Assembly (NCBI RefSeq): GCF_041925275.1
Contig: NZ_JBHEUZ010000020.1
Coordinates: forward strand, 1-64,000
Length of the DNA: 64,000 nt
Direction: 5' to 3'
From: Parapedobacter pyrenivorans_A
GTDB taxonomy: Bacteria; Bacteroidota; Bacteroidia; Sphingobacteriales; Sphingobacteriaceae
Position 1 is the stretch's first letter; each line of letters starts with the position of its first letter. A model generated the notes under the pieces. That model was given only the letters and a program-made list of their open reading frames with translations. It was not told where the DNA came from and did not search any database. Both the position numbers and the translations under genes were made by a program. Shown here in pieces: positions 18,101 to 26,807 of this stretch.

Positions 18101-18475
18101 GACGAATTGAAGCAGTCTGTCCAGAATGCCGTCTACGAGCAAAAAGACCCCATTATTATCTATAAGATGGAGGCCTTCAACCTGTTCCGGGATATGCTGA
18201 TCGAGATGAACAAGGACATCGTTGGTTTTCTGTTCAAGGGAGAAATCCCCCAGCAACAGCCCCAGGACGTGCGGGAGGCAAGACCGGTACCCCGGCAGGA
18301 GACACGGGTAAAAACATCCAAACCCGAACTGGTGGGAGCAAGCGGCGGTGCTCCGGTGGAAGACACCCGCGACGTACAGCGCACCCAGCCCGTTCGGAAC
18401 GAGCAGAAGGTAGGTCGGAATGATCCTTGCCCCTGCGGTAGCGGCAAGAAGTATAAAAACTGCCACGGAGCATAA
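15185..18475 (+). CDS. secA: Preprotein translocase ATPase SecA
   Basis: 1096-residue motor ATPase that drives proteins through SecYEG. Visible features are Walker A ATGEGKTLVGTLPAYLN, the DEAD-type box MVDEVDSVLIDDARTPLI, the TGTAVTEAGE helicase-2 region, IATNMAGRGTDIKLGPGV with the arginine finger region DRQLRGRAGRQGDPG, and a C-terminal zinc-binding tail CPCGSGKKYKNCHG. It is about 200 residues longer than E. coli SecA, as is typical of Bacteroidota; the extra length lies largely in the segment around 340-480 and the acidic/basic linker before the zinc tail. The start is ATG 15185. A SPOR-domain gene follows after 11 nt. Confidence 0.97.
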   Translation: MLTFLSKIFGSKSDRDIKHIQPLVSKIKEEYPKLESLTHDELREKTVNFRQRIQDFLADIDKEIADLKVQAEQDGIEMSEKTAIYDKVDKLGKDRDRQLEEVLMQLLPEAFAVVKETARRFTENSELTVTATDFDRELAAAKAHIKIVDDKAVWQNSWVAAGTEVTWNMVHYDVQLIGGIVLHEGKIAEMATGEGKTLVGTLPAYLNALSGQGVHIVTVNDYLARRDSEWNGPLFEFHGLRVDCIDKHQPNSPARRNAYMADIVFGTNNEFGFDYLRDNMAQSPEALVQRKLHFAMVDEVDSVLIDDARTPLIISGPIPRGDQHEFYELKPRIERLVNTQKAFINGVLNEAKKSLAAGDTDVESGGLALLRAHRGLPKNKALIKFLSDGSNRQVLQKTENYYLQEQSKNMPKVDAELYFVIDEKNNQVELTEKGIELITASGEDPNFFIMPDVGTDVAEIEKSNLSAEEKLSKKEELMRDFSIKSERIHSVNQLLKAYTLFERDDEYIIDEGKVKIVDEQTGRIMEGRRYSDGLHQAIEAKENVKVEDATQTYATITLQNYFRMYHKLAGMTGTAVTEAGELWQIYKLDVVEIPTNVVIQRADRHDLIYRTAREKYNAVAEEIHQLTQQGRPVLVGTTSVEISELLSRMLKLRGVKHNVLNAKLHQREADIVAEAGQPGMVTIATNMAGRGTDIKLGPGVKDAGGLAIIGTERHESRRVDRQLRGRAGRQGDPGSSQFFVSLEDPLMRLFASERISNIMVRMGVEEGEVMQHSMLTKSIERAQKKVEENNFGIRKRLLEYDDVMNSQRSVIYAKRKNALFGERLDVDLNNTIFDVVEDTVTTSKETGTYDDFQLEVIRIFSLDPGIDAAEFADSGIVSLTEKLFERIIAYYREKADKIAKQTLPVLTDVFATRGEQIENIVVPFSDGLRGIQVATNLKKAVESGGREVFKSFEKGVVLALIDEAWKEHLRDMDELKQSVQNAVYEQKDPIIIYKMEAFNLFRDMLIEMNKDIVGFLFKGEIPQQQPQDVREARPVPRQETRVKTSKPELVGASGGAPVEDTRDVQRTQPVRNEQKVGRNDPCPCGSGKKYKNCHGA

Positions 18476-18486
18476 TACGTAAGGTT

Positions 18487-18933
18487 ATGGCAAAAAGAGG
18501 TTGTGTTGCATTCATCATTCTATTCCTTGGCTTTTCCTGCATGGATAGCTTCTCCCAGCAACGGGGTACGGTGGAAGTTGTCGCTGATCCACTGATCAGC
18601 CTGATGCAACGGAGCCGCAAGGGTACCAATATTACGGCAACCTCTCCGACCAAGCCGCCCGTAGATAAAGAAACCGCTACGCGTACCACAGCCATGGGGT
18701 TCCGTGTCCAGATTTACTCGGGATCGGACCGCTCGGAGGCCTATGCCGAACAGGCCCGGTTCAAACGGATGTACAAAGGTATAGACACCTATTTGAGCTA
18801 TGAGGAACCTAACTATCGGGTAAAGGTTGGTGATTTCAGGAGCAGAAACGAGGCACAAGACCTGATGCAGGGCCTCCGGAAGCAATTCAACAATGTGTTT
18901 GTGTTCACCGAAGAAGTTTACGTGTACCAATAA
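18487..18933 (+). CDS. Secreted SPOR-domain protein
   Basis: 148 residues: signal peptide (MAKRGCVAFIILFLGFSCMDSFS, possibly a lipoprotein because of the Cys at 18), a Ser/Thr-rich linker, and a C-terminal SPOR domain (about 72-148: GFRVQIYSGSDRSEAYAEQA ... YRVKVGDFRSRNEAQDLM). SPOR domains bind denuded septal peptidoglycan, so a periplasmic cell-division or wall role is inferred. It lies 11 nt after secA and 13 nt before an M20 amidohydrolase and is probably in one transcript with both. Confidence 0.85.
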   Translation: MAKRGCVAFIILFLGFSCMDSFSQQRGTVEVVADPLISLMQRSRKGTNITATSPTKPPVDKETATRTTAMGFRVQIYSGSDRSEAYAEQARFKRMYKGIDTYLSYEEPNYRVKVGDFRSRNEAQDLMQGLRKQFNNVFVFTEEVYVYQ

Positions 18934-18946
18934 GGGAAGGTGAGCG

Positions 18947-20131
18947 ATGAGAGAAAAAATCCATGCCCTTGCTTCCCAAATCCATGAAGAAACCGTTGGG
19001 TGGCGGCGGCATCTGCACCAAAATCCAGAGCTATCCTTCCAGGAATATGAGACGTCCGCTTTTGTGAAAGCTCAGTTGGACCGGTTCGGTATTCCATACA
19101 CACCCATGGCAGATACGGGCTTGGTTGCGCACATTCAAGGCGAGCAGCTTTCCGATAAAGTCGTTGCACTACGCGCAGATATGGACGCACTCCCCATTAC
19201 GGAGGTCGCAGGGCGTGAATATGGGTCTACGAAGGCAGGGGTAATGCATGCGTGCGGGCACGATGTGCATACCGCATCGCTATTGGGCACTGCCCATATC
19301 CTCCAATCGTTGAAAGCGGATTTCGGAGGGACGGTTAAACTCATATTCCAGCCGGGCGAGGAACGCTTACCCGGAGGTGCCAGTCTCATGATCAAAGCGG
19401 GGGCGCTACAGAATCCGGTACCGCAGGCGGTTATTGGCCAACACGTGATGCCACTGATCCCTGCAGGAAAGGTAGGTTTCCGGGCCGGCAAGTACATGGC
19501 TTCTACCGATGAGTTATACGTAACGGTGAAAGGCCGGGGAGGCCATGGCGCCCAGCCCCAACAAAACATCGACCCCGTGGTTATCACGGCACATATCATC
19601 ACCGCTTTGCAACAGGTTGTCAGCCGCGTCGCGGATCCTAAAATGCCCAGTGTACTTTCGTTTGGCAAGGTCATCGCCGATGGTGCCACCAATGTAATCC
19701 CCGATTCGGTATATCTCGAAGGGACATTCCGTACTTTTGATGAGAAATGGCGGAAGGAAGCCCATGCACGGATGGTGAAAATGGCTACGGGTATTGCCGA
19801 TAGTATGGGGGGATCATGTGATTTCGAGGTACGGAGCGGCTACCCATTTTTGGTAAACGACGAAAAGCTGACTGCCGAAATCAGGGGGTACGCGGAAGAT
19901 TTCCTTGGCAGAGAGAATGTTGTCGATTTGGACCTTTGGCTTGCGGCCGAAGATTTCGCTTACTATTCGCAGGTGGCCGATGCCTGCTTTTACCGCCTAG
20001 GCACCGGCAATGAATCCAAGGGCATCACCTCGGCCGTGCATACGCCCACATTCGATATTGACGAGAGCGCATTGGCCTTGAGCACGGGTTTGATGGCATA
20101 TGTGACCCTACGCCGTTTGGGTGTTTCGTGA
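18947..20131 (+). CDS. M20 family amidohydrolase
   Basis: 394-residue zinc-dependent amidohydrolase/carboxypeptidase of the M20D (N-acyl-amino-acid amidohydrolase, hippurate hydrolase, IAA-Leu hydrolase) group. The N-terminal WRRHLHQNPELSFQEYET motif, the metal-binding Cys-His cluster MHACGHDVHTASLLG, the GEERLPGGA motif with its general base, and the lid-domain histidine in GRGGHGAQPQ are all present. No signal peptide, so cytosolic. The natural substrate cannot be told from sequence. It overlaps nothing; a GNAT gene begins 11 nt after the stop. Confidence 0.9.
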   Translation: MREKIHALASQIHEETVGWRRHLHQNPELSFQEYETSAFVKAQLDRFGIPYTPMADTGLVAHIQGEQLSDKVVALRADMDALPITEVAGREYGSTKAGVMHACGHDVHTASLLGTAHILQSLKADFGGTVKLIFQPGEERLPGGASLMIKAGALQNPVPQAVIGQHVMPLIPAGKVGFRAGKYMASTDELYVTVKGRGGHGAQPQQNIDPVVITAHIITALQQVVSRVADPKMPSVLSFGKVIADGATNVIPDSVYLEGTFRTFDEKWRKEAHARMVKMATGIADSMGGSCDFEVRSGYPFLVNDEKLTAEIRGYAEDFLGRENVVDLDLWLAAEDFAYYSQVADACFYRLGTGNESKGITSAVHTPTFDIDESALALSTGLMAYVTLRRLGVS

Positions 20132-20141
20132 GCTTGGTTCC

Positions 20142-20660
20142 ATGGCGCTCAACAATAATGTAACCTTGCAGGCAGCTACGGCAGCGGATTTATCGTTAAT
20201 CCGCCAATTGGCGCATGATATCTGGTGGCCTACCTATGGGAGCTACCTCGCCCATGGCCAGATCAGCTTGATGCTGGAATTGATTTATTCGGACGAAGCG
20301 TTGCTAAGACAGCTTCACGCAGGGCAGCGCTTCTCATTGGCCCTGCGGGACGACACGGCGGTAGGGTTTGTTGGGTTCCAACCCAAACCCGGCAATCCGG
20401 AGACCATGCGGATTGAAAAGCTTTACGTAAGTCCATCCGAACAGGGAAAAGGTACCGGAAAGGTGCTTGTTAACCACGTGGCCGAAAACGCGTTGACGGC
20501 GGGATGCGCATACCTGGAGTTAAACGTGAATCGTTATAATTCCGCAGGGGAGTTTTACCGCCGGCAGGGTTTTGTGGTCATCGACAAGGTGGATATACCA
20601 TACCAAGGCTACGTCCTGAATGACTACGTCATGCGGAAAGAGTTACGGTCGGAGCGCTGA
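20142..20660 (+). CDS. GNAT family N-acetyltransferase
   Basis: 172 residues with the GNAT fold. Motif A for acetyl-CoA binding reads EKLYVSPSEQGKGTGKVLVNHV, and a C-terminal motif B follows with LNVNRYNSAGEFYRRQGF. ATG 20142 is chosen; an in-frame GTG at 20121 overlaps the M20 gene's end. Substrate unknown. Probably the last gene of the secA-SPOR-M20-GNAT run. Confidence 0.88.
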   Translation: MALNNNVTLQAATAADLSLIRQLAHDIWWPTYGSYLAHGQISLMLELIYSDEALLRQLHAGQRFSLALRDDTAVGFVGFQPKPGNPETMRIEKLYVSPSEQGKGTGKVLVNHVAENALTAGCAYLELNVNRYNSAGEFYRRQGFVVIDKVDIPYQGYVLNDYVMRKELRSER

Positions 20661-20758
20661 ACCATCTTCCAACTCCCTTTGTTGTTGCGTGTTTTTTAAA
20701 GTTCGGGAAACATTGCACCCGTATTTCCGTTTTCTTGGAATACGAATAACATGACAAT

Positions 20759-22546
20759 ATGGGAAATCGACATGTTTATCATAGTGGAGTTATCGGGAAT
20801 TGCAGTTACCTCGCCCACATCCAGCAAGACAGCAATGTATCTTGGTTGTGTTGGCCCTCTTTTGACAGCTCGTTTATTTTCGGGGGGTTATTGGACCCCA
20901 GGAAAGGGGGGCGGTTTTCCATACAACCGGTAGGCGACTTTACAAGCAAGCAGTATTACGTGGAGAATACCAACGTGCTCCGCACGGAGATAACAACCGC
21001 GGATGGCACGTACCGTATTACGGATTTTGCTCCCCGTTTCAGGCAGTACGAGCGTTATTTCAAGCCCTTGATGCTCATCCGGAAAGTGGAGCCGTTATCG
21101 GGCCGCCCACGGATCCGTATCGCCTGTGAGCCGGTAGGTTCTTATGGCGGCCAGACATTCGAAAAATTCAGGGGAAGCAACCACGTTGAGTTCAGCAATG
21201 GTATTGAGCAGATGCGGTTGACGACGAATGTGCCGATAAGCCACTTTTTCGGCGAGGAAGCCATCGTGTTGGGGGAGACCAAGTACCTGGCCCTCACCTA
21301 TGGTCAGCCGCTTGAAGCGCCGTTGGAACGTACCGTTGAGCACTTTCTCCGGGAAACCACGAATTACTGGCGCACGTGGATAAAACACGCTACGATTTCT
21401 GTTTTTTATCAAGAGGCCGTTATCCGTTCGGCCTTGGCATTAAAAATCCACCAATACGAAGATACGGGTGCTATTGTTGCGGCGGGTACCACCGGTTTGC
21501 CGGAATATCCCGGGAGCGGCCGGAATTGGGACTACCGTTTCTGCTGGTTGCGAGATAGCTATTATGTAATCACGGCATTGAATCATATCGGCCAATTTGA
21601 AGAGATGGAGCTTTATGCAAATTACATTACAAATATCACCCATGCCGATACCGGTCGCCTCCAGCCGCTTTACGGAATAAACGGACAGGCCGAACTGACC
21701 GAGCGGATACTTGACGGTCTGGAAGGGTACCAGGGCAACAAGCCGGTGCGGATTGGCAACCAAGCATATGAACATATCCAGAACGATGTATACGGCCAAG
21801 CGATGATTGCGCTACTGCCGCTGTATACAGACTACCGTTTCGTTTTCAAGGAACGCTCCGATGCAGGACGCTGGGTTGACTATATCTTGAAAAAAATAGA
21901 GAAAACCATCGATGAAAAAGATGCCGGTATATGGGAATTCCGGAATTTTGCCAACCATCATTGTTATACCAACCTTTTCCAGTGGGCGGGGAGTTCCGCG
22001 GCACATAAAATCGGAAAGGTCATTGGCGACTCCCAATTGATGGGCCGGGCGGAGGCCCTGATGAAGCGCGCCGCACACTATATCGAGTCGTGTTACGATG
22101 CAGAGCGCCTGGTGTATACCAACGCGGTGGGGAGTCCGCATTTGGATGCAAGTACGCTGCAACTGATCATGATGCATTACCTCGACCCGGCATCTGAGCG
22201 GGCACGTAACCACCTTGCGGCGCTCGAAAAGGAGCTTAAAACCCCCGAGGGCCTTTTTTACCGCTACTTGCATTCGGACGACTTCGGCAAACCGAAGTCT
22301 ACATTCCTTATCTGTGCATTTTGGCACGTTGAGGCGTTGGCATGCGTAGGCCGGGTAGATGAGGCGATTGCGACATTCGAGAAGCTACTTACCTATGCCA
22401 ACCACCTCATGTTATTCAGTGAGGATGTGGATGAGTCTGACGGAAGCCAATGGGGCAATTTCCCCCAGGCATACAGCCATGTTGGACTTATGAACGCGGC
22501 CTATCGCATTTCTATGAAGCTGGACCGCCCGATTTTCATGGGGTAG
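20759..22546 (+). CDS. Glycoside hydrolase family 15 protein (trehalase/glucoamylase-like)
   Basis: 595-residue cytosolic GH15 enzyme of the bacterial trehalase/glucoamylase-like type. A beta-sandwich N-terminal domain starts GVIGNCSYLAHIQQDSNVSW and contains CWPSFDSSFIFGGLLD. The (alpha/alpha)6 catalytic barrel carries GSGRNWDYRFCWLRDSYYVI and, near the C-terminus, SDDFGKPKSTFLICAFWHVE, where the general acid/base glutamates lie. It is convergent with the fused trehalose-phosphate synthase/phosphatase gene and overlaps it by 11 bp, so trehalose is the likely substrate (inferred from context); glucan hydrolysis is the alternative. No signal peptide. Confidence 0.88.
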   Translation: MGNRHVYHSGVIGNCSYLAHIQQDSNVSWLCWPSFDSSFIFGGLLDPRKGGRFSIQPVGDFTSKQYYVENTNVLRTEITTADGTYRITDFAPRFRQYERYFKPLMLIRKVEPLSGRPRIRIACEPVGSYGGQTFEKFRGSNHVEFSNGIEQMRLTTNVPISHFFGEEAIVLGETKYLALTYGQPLEAPLERTVEHFLRETTNYWRTWIKHATISVFYQEAVIRSALALKIHQYEDTGAIVAAGTTGLPEYPGSGRNWDYRFCWLRDSYYVITALNHIGQFEEMELYANYITNITHADTGRLQPLYGINGQAELTERILDGLEGYQGNKPVRIGNQAYEHIQNDVYGQAMIALLPLYTDYRFVFKERSDAGRWVDYILKKIEKTIDEKDAGIWEFRNFANHHCYTNLFQWAGSSAAHKIGKVIGDSQLMGRAEALMKRAAHYIESCYDAERLVYTNAVGSPHLDASTLQLIMMHYLDPASERARNHLAALEKELKTPEGLFYRYLHSDDFGKPKSTFLICAFWHVEALACVGRVDEAIATFEKLLTYANHLMLFSEDVDESDGSQWGNFPQAYSHVGLMNAAYRISMKLDRPIFMG

Positions 22547-24734
22547 TGGCCGAGGGTGTTTCAGCGGCAAGCTTTTGAAGCAATACCCGCGCATCGCGCT
22601 GGTGTTTCAGGTAAAACCTTGCGGCCGACACTTCCGTCCCCACTTTGATGGTGAATGCCTCCCGGGGTAATACATGGAACGTATCTTCGTCGGTGCGGTC
22701 ATCTCCGATCGAGAGGATGAAATCATACCGGTTTTCGTGGAGGATATCCAGCGTCGCCCGGCCCTTGTTGACCTCGGCACTCCGTATTTCTACCACTTTG
22801 TCGCCATCGAGCAGTTGTAATCCGTAGGATGCCGAGTAGTCGCGTAAGCCTTCAATAAGTTCATGTGCCCGAAGAGCTCCCAAATCACGCTGTACCTTGC
22901 GGTAATGCCATGCGAGTGAGAAACTTTTTTCTTCCACGAATGCACCGGGTGTCCGGTCTGCATACGATTCCATGAAAGTACCCACTTCTTCCTTCCACGT
23001 GTTGGATAGGCCGCTTTTAAGACGCCATTCCGTGTTCGGCTCTTTGGTCCAAACACCATGCTCGGCTATAAGGCTGTAAGGCTTGTTTTGGAACCATTTT
23101 TCCAAGGTGCTGTGCTTTCGGCCGCTAATGATGACCAAATGGTTGTTGATGCCGGCTTCCAGCGTATCGAGTACCCGGTAAAGCTCATCGTCGGGCGATG
23201 CCTTGTCTATGTCGGCCTGAAAGCCTACCAGGGTGCCATCGTAGTCTAGCAATAGCAGCCTGCTTGCAGCTTCTTTATAGCGGGCAATGATTTGGTTTTC
23301 GATGGCTGTGCCGACTAGTCGGGCCCGGGTGTTGGATTGTACAGCTTTTATTTCTTCCAGTCTATTCATAAATAACGTTGCCCAATGTTGTACAGTAAAT
23401 TTGAATACGATTTGGCGCATGGCTTTCATGCGTTTATTGACTTCGGTCGACGGCATGTTCAATGCCGCCAGAAGCGCATTTCGGATATCGTGTACGTTGT
23501 TTGGATTCACGATCAATGCATCGATAAGCTCATTGGCAGCTCCGGCCATTTCACTGAGAATAAGCACGCCGGTGTGGTCGTTGCGGCTGGCAATATACTC
23601 TTTACTTACCAGGTTCATTCCATCCCGCATGGGAGTTACCAGGCAGACGTCTGCCACGTTATACAATGCCGATATCTCTTCCACGGGATAACCGTGATAG
23701 AAATAGGCCACGGGATACCAGTCAAAAGAACCATATTGCGCGTTGATATGGCCCACCAGCCGGTCTATCTGGTCTTTAAGTTCGCGGTATTGGGGCACGG
23801 TATCCCGCGAGGGTACTACCACCATGTATAGGGTCACCTGCTTATGGAAGACCGGGTTTTCGGCTAGGAACAATTCAAAAGCTTCGAGTCGTTGCAAGAT
23901 CCCTTTGCTGTAATCCAGTCGGTCGATGGACAAGATGATTTTCTGGGTTTCGAAGTTTGATTTTAGTTCGGCCACGCGCTTCAATACCTTTTCTTCCGAT
24001 GACAGCGCCGAAAACCGGTGGCTGTCTATACCCATGGGAAAAGGTTCCACTACGATCGTACGCCCATCCTCCTCCAGCCTGTTGGCATTGTTGTTGGTGG
24101 CAGTAAGGCGGGTGGCTGAGCTGATAAAATGCCGTACATCATCAAATGTATGGAAGCCCAGTAAATCCGCACCCAGCATCCCTTCCAACAATTCCCGGCG
24201 CCACGGAATGAGCCGGAAAAGTTCCTGTGAAGGGAACGGGATATGTTGGAAGAAGCCAATGGAAGCATCGGGCAGTGCTTTCCGGAGCAAACCCGGAAGT
24301 AATAGCAACTGGTAGTCATGCACCCAGATGGTGTCGTCTGGTTCGGCGATTTCCAGTACCAAATCGCGGAACTTTTCGTTTACCCGAACGTATATCTGCC
24401 AGTTTTCCAAGTCGTACAGGGCGTAATTGGGCATGTAGTGGAAAATGGGCCAGAGCACTTCGTTAGAGAACCCTTCGTAAAACCCCCTGACCTCTTCATC
24501 GTCTAGGAAAATGGGGGTCAAGCGTTTCTCTTTCAGCAGGGCGCTGAAATAAGCTTTCTGTTCGGTATCATTGAGGATGATGCCCGGCCAGCCCACCCAT
24601 GCATTCTCACCCTGTGCATGGATGGAGGTTAAACCCGTTGCCAGCCCACCTTCACTGGGCAGCAATGCATAGCCATCGCCATCCTCGACGATTTTTATAG
24701 GTAACCGATTGGAAACGATGATGGTTTTGCGCAC
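22536..24734 (-). CDS. otsAB: Fused trehalose-6-phosphate synthase / trehalose-6-phosphatase
   Basis: 732 residues with two enzymes in one chain. Residues 1-~470 are a GT20 trehalose-6-phosphate synthase (IIVSNRLPIKI, SEGGLATGL, WVHDYQLLLLPGLLR, FFQHIPFPSQELFR, DRLDYSKGI, TPMRDGMNLVSKEYIASR). Residues ~490-732 are an HAD-type phosphatase with LLLLDYDGTLVGF as motif I and SIGDDRTDEDTF as motif III. Together they make trehalose from UDP-glucose and glucose-6-phosphate. Such bifunctional chains are common in Bacteroidota and resemble the eukaryotic class II arrangement. The gene faces the GH15 gene 3' end to 3' end with an 11-bp overlap, so expression of one may affect the other. Confidence 0.95.
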   Translation of the reverse strand: MRKTIIVSNRLPIKIVEDGDGYALLPSEGGLATGLTSIHAQGENAWVGWPGIILNDTEQKAYFSALLKEKRLTPIFLDDEEVRGFYEGFSNEVLWPIFHYMPNYALYDLENWQIYVRVNEKFRDLVLEIAEPDDTIWVHDYQLLLLPGLLRKALPDASIGFFQHIPFPSQELFRLIPWRRELLEGMLGADLLGFHTFDDVRHFISSATRLTATNNNANRLEEDGRTIVVEPFPMGIDSHRFSALSSEEKVLKRVAELKSNFETQKIILSIDRLDYSKGILQRLEAFELFLAENPVFHKQVTLYMVVVPSRDTVPQYRELKDQIDRLVGHINAQYGSFDWYPVAYFYHGYPVEEISALYNVADVCLVTPMRDGMNLVSKEYIASRNDHTGVLILSEMAGAANELIDALIVNPNNVHDIRNALLAALNMPSTEVNKRMKAMRQIVFKFTVQHWATLFMNRLEEIKAVQSNTRARLVGTAIENQIIARYKEAASRLLLLDYDGTLVGFQADIDKASPDDELYRVLDTLEAGINNHLVIISGRKHSTLEKWFQNKPYSLIAEHGVWTKEPNTEWRLKSGLSNTWKEEVGTFMESYADRTPGAFVEEKSFSLAWHYRKVQRDLGALRAHELIEGLRDYSASYGLQLLDGDKVVEIRSAEVNKGRATLDILHENRYDFILSIGDDRTDEDTFHVLPREAFTIKVGTEVSAARFYLKHQRDARVLLQKLAAETPSATTP

Positions 24735-24862
24735 GTTACTAGATTTTTATATGCATTGCTTTAGGCCTACCGACCGATGCAACACACAAGCGAGCACTTC
24801 AGCTTGGTTTCGACCACCTGCTTTTATTATGATAACGCAGCCAATCGCAAAAAGTTTGGTAC

Positions 24863-26173
24863 CTATCGTTCCAATTTGGGAACCCTGGTCGGTGTGTCAT
24901 CCCCCGAGACGATACTTGTTGCCCCCAATGCAATCGCTTGGATAGACGACACGATGTTGCCGATTGATAAGGTTTCCACTTCATCCTTCACGGTATGGTA
25001 GTAGTGGTCCTGGTCTATCTGCACGGTAGCAAAGGTATGGGCGGGAACGCCCACCGCCGCCAAAGAAGCGTTGTCGCTTCGATAGAATAGGTTTTGGGTT
25101 GGGTATGGGTCGGGGTGGAATGTGAAATCGCTGTTTTCTACGTTCTTTTGCATGATTTTTGCCAAATTGGATTGATCATAGCCCGTTACATATAGCGAGT
25201 TGGGACCAAAACGGGCATCTTTACCGATCATCTCGATGTTGATCATGGCAACCACGTCGTCGGCATTGACTTGCGTAGAAAAATACTTCGACCCCACGAG
25301 GCCGATTTCTTCGGCCGTGAAAGCGACGAACAGTAACGTACGCGCGTTGTCGTTGCGTTTCTGGTAATAGTTGGCCAAGCTGATGACGGCCGATACACCA
25401 GAGGCATCATCATCTGCTCCGTTGGCGATTGAATCGCGGTCTACCGGGTCCAGGATACCGATATGGTCGTAATGTGCGGAGAAAATCACATATTCGTTTG
25501 GTTTGGATTTTCCCGGAAGCATTCCCACGACGTTGAACAGGGGCTGCTCTTCGATGGTATTGGTAAAGGCCACGCGGAATGATGTAGGGGTATCGTTGGC
25601 CAGCACATACACGATTGAAGGCGTCGGGACAGCCGATGGGTTCTGGTTGACCCGCTCGCGCATCAAGAAGCCGCGGTATCGGTTAAATAGGTTGGCAAAA
25701 CTGGTATCGATCACTACGATCGCGTCTTTGCCACCAGTCGAGGCATCCCGGAAACGTTGTGCAAAATCATCTCCCCGCCGGATCTGGATCAGCGAAACCC
25801 CGGGGTCGGTATTCCAATTCACTCCGGGACTATTGCTCGATACAATGATGTGGTCTTTTGGTATTTCCACGCCATCGAACGTTACCTCCCATGTGGCGGG
25901 GCGGATCTGGACAACCCCGAATGTCTGCCTGAAGTTGGGCTCATCGGTATAGGGCGCCAGTCCAATCTTGCTAAATTCCGAAGCGATGAAATCGGCGGCA
26001 AGCTCCACGCCGGGAGTAAACACGGCCCGCCCGTGCATATCGTCTGCCGCAAGCGTGTGTAGGATCCGTTTCACCTCGTTGGTGTCAACTACTTGTTGCT
26101 GTGATTGGCGGGTAGCACATCCCGCCATGAATAAGCAACCTGCCAAAACTCCGTATCCTAACCGTTTAAACAT
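24863..26173 (-). CDS. M28 family metallopeptidase, lipoprotein
   Basis: 436 residues. The N-terminus MFKRLGYGVLAGCLFMAGCA is a lipoprotein signal with lipobox MAGC. A PA-like insert domain (about 120-230) precedes the M28 zinc aminopeptidase domain, whose metal ligands are visible in FSAHYDHIG, NGADDDASGVSAV, AFTAEEIGLVGSKYF and the final DQDHYYHTVKDE. It would sit in the periplasm or on the surface and cleave peptides; substrate unknown. The ATG at 26173 is used, because the 12 residues further upstream do not extend the lipoprotein signal. A TACATTTG element lies at 26197-26204 (minus). Confidence 0.9.
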   Translation of the reverse strand: MFKRLGYGVLAGCLFMAGCATRQSQQQVVDTNEVKRILHTLAADDMHGRAVFTPGVELAADFIASEFSKIGLAPYTDEPNFRQTFGVVQIRPATWEVTFDGVEIPKDHIIVSSNSPGVNWNTDPGVSLIQIRRGDDFAQRFRDASTGGKDAIVVIDTSFANLFNRYRGFLMRERVNQNPSAVPTPSIVYVLANDTPTSFRVAFTNTIEEQPLFNVVGMLPGKSKPNEYVIFSAHYDHIGILDPVDRDSIANGADDDASGVSAVISLANYYQKRNDNARTLLFVAFTAEEIGLVGSKYFSTQVNADDVVAMINIEMIGKDARFGPNSLYVTGYDQSNLAKIMQKNVENSDFTFHPDPYPTQNLFYRSDNASLAAVGVPAHTFATVQIDQDHYYHTVKDEVETLSIGNIVSSIQAIALGATSIVSGDDTPTRVPKLER

Positions 26174-26265
26174 TGTGTCGTCGTTATATTTACAGTCAAA
26201 TGTAGGCAATTTTCCATATTATCCTACCTCAAGTTGGCGGATAACCGCTATATTTGAGTACAAAA

Positions 26266-26592
26266 ATGGACAAGTTTATGAAAGAGATCACAGTTGAAGA
26301 GCTCAAGTCGAAAATTGATAATAACGAAGATTTTCAGTTGATTGACGTACGGGAGGAATTTGAATACGAAACGTCAAATATTAATGGGGAGCATATTCCG
26401 TTGGCAGAAGTGGTCCTTGAACAAGATAAAATATCACGGGACAAGCCGGTAATCATCCACTGCCGTAGCGGCAAGCGGAGCGCCCAAGCCATCATGCTAC
26501 TTGAAAGGGAAGGGTTCGATAACCTGTATAACCTGGAGGGCGGCATATTGGCATGGCGCGATGAGCTGGACCCCGACATGGAAGTATATTGA
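26266..26592 (+). CDS. Rhodanese-like domain protein
   Basis: 108-residue single-domain rhodanese. The motif IHCRSGKRSAQAI carries the catalytic Cys that would hold a persulfide; IDVREEFEYE and the C-terminal GGILAWRDE are the CH2A- and CH2B-type blocks. It may move sulfane sulfur in the cytosol. A TATATTTG -7 element lies at 26249-26256, 9 nt before ATG 26266; a second ATG at 26278 is a possible start. Confidence 0.88.
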   Translation: MDKFMKEITVEELKSKIDNNEDFQLIDVREEFEYETSNINGEHIPLAEVVLEQDKISRDKPVIIHCRSGKRSAQAIMLLEREGFDNLYNLEGGILAWRDELDPDMEVY

Positions 26593-26616
26593 TTTCCGAC
26601 GCGTATTCACCAGCCG

Positions 26617-26805
26617 ATGACGAAATATTTCCTGTATAACGTCTTTCTCAATATCGCATTGATTTTGATGGGATTAGCGGTTTGGGCAGCTTATAGTTCC
26701 GCAGATTACTCCATACTAGCCATCACCGTGGTGATTTTGGCTATACTATGCTGGCTGAAATACCGGCTGTTGAAGCAAGTGCGGCAGTTCACCAAGGATA
26801 AGTGA
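26617..26805 (+). CDS. Small two-helix membrane protein
   Basis: 62 residues: MTKYFLYNVFLNIALILMGL begins a first membrane helix (about 8-28), and a second spans about 34-50, ending in a basic KYRLLKQVRQFTKDK tail that should be cytoplasmic. Similar short proteins occur in Sphingobacteriaceae, function unknown. It follows the rhodanese gene by 24 nt and is convergent with comB, ending 2 bp before its stop. Confidence 0.6.
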   Translation: MTKYFLYNVFLNIALILMGLAVWAAYSSADYSILAITVVILAILCWLKYRLLKQVRQFTKDK

Positions 26806-26807
26806 CC

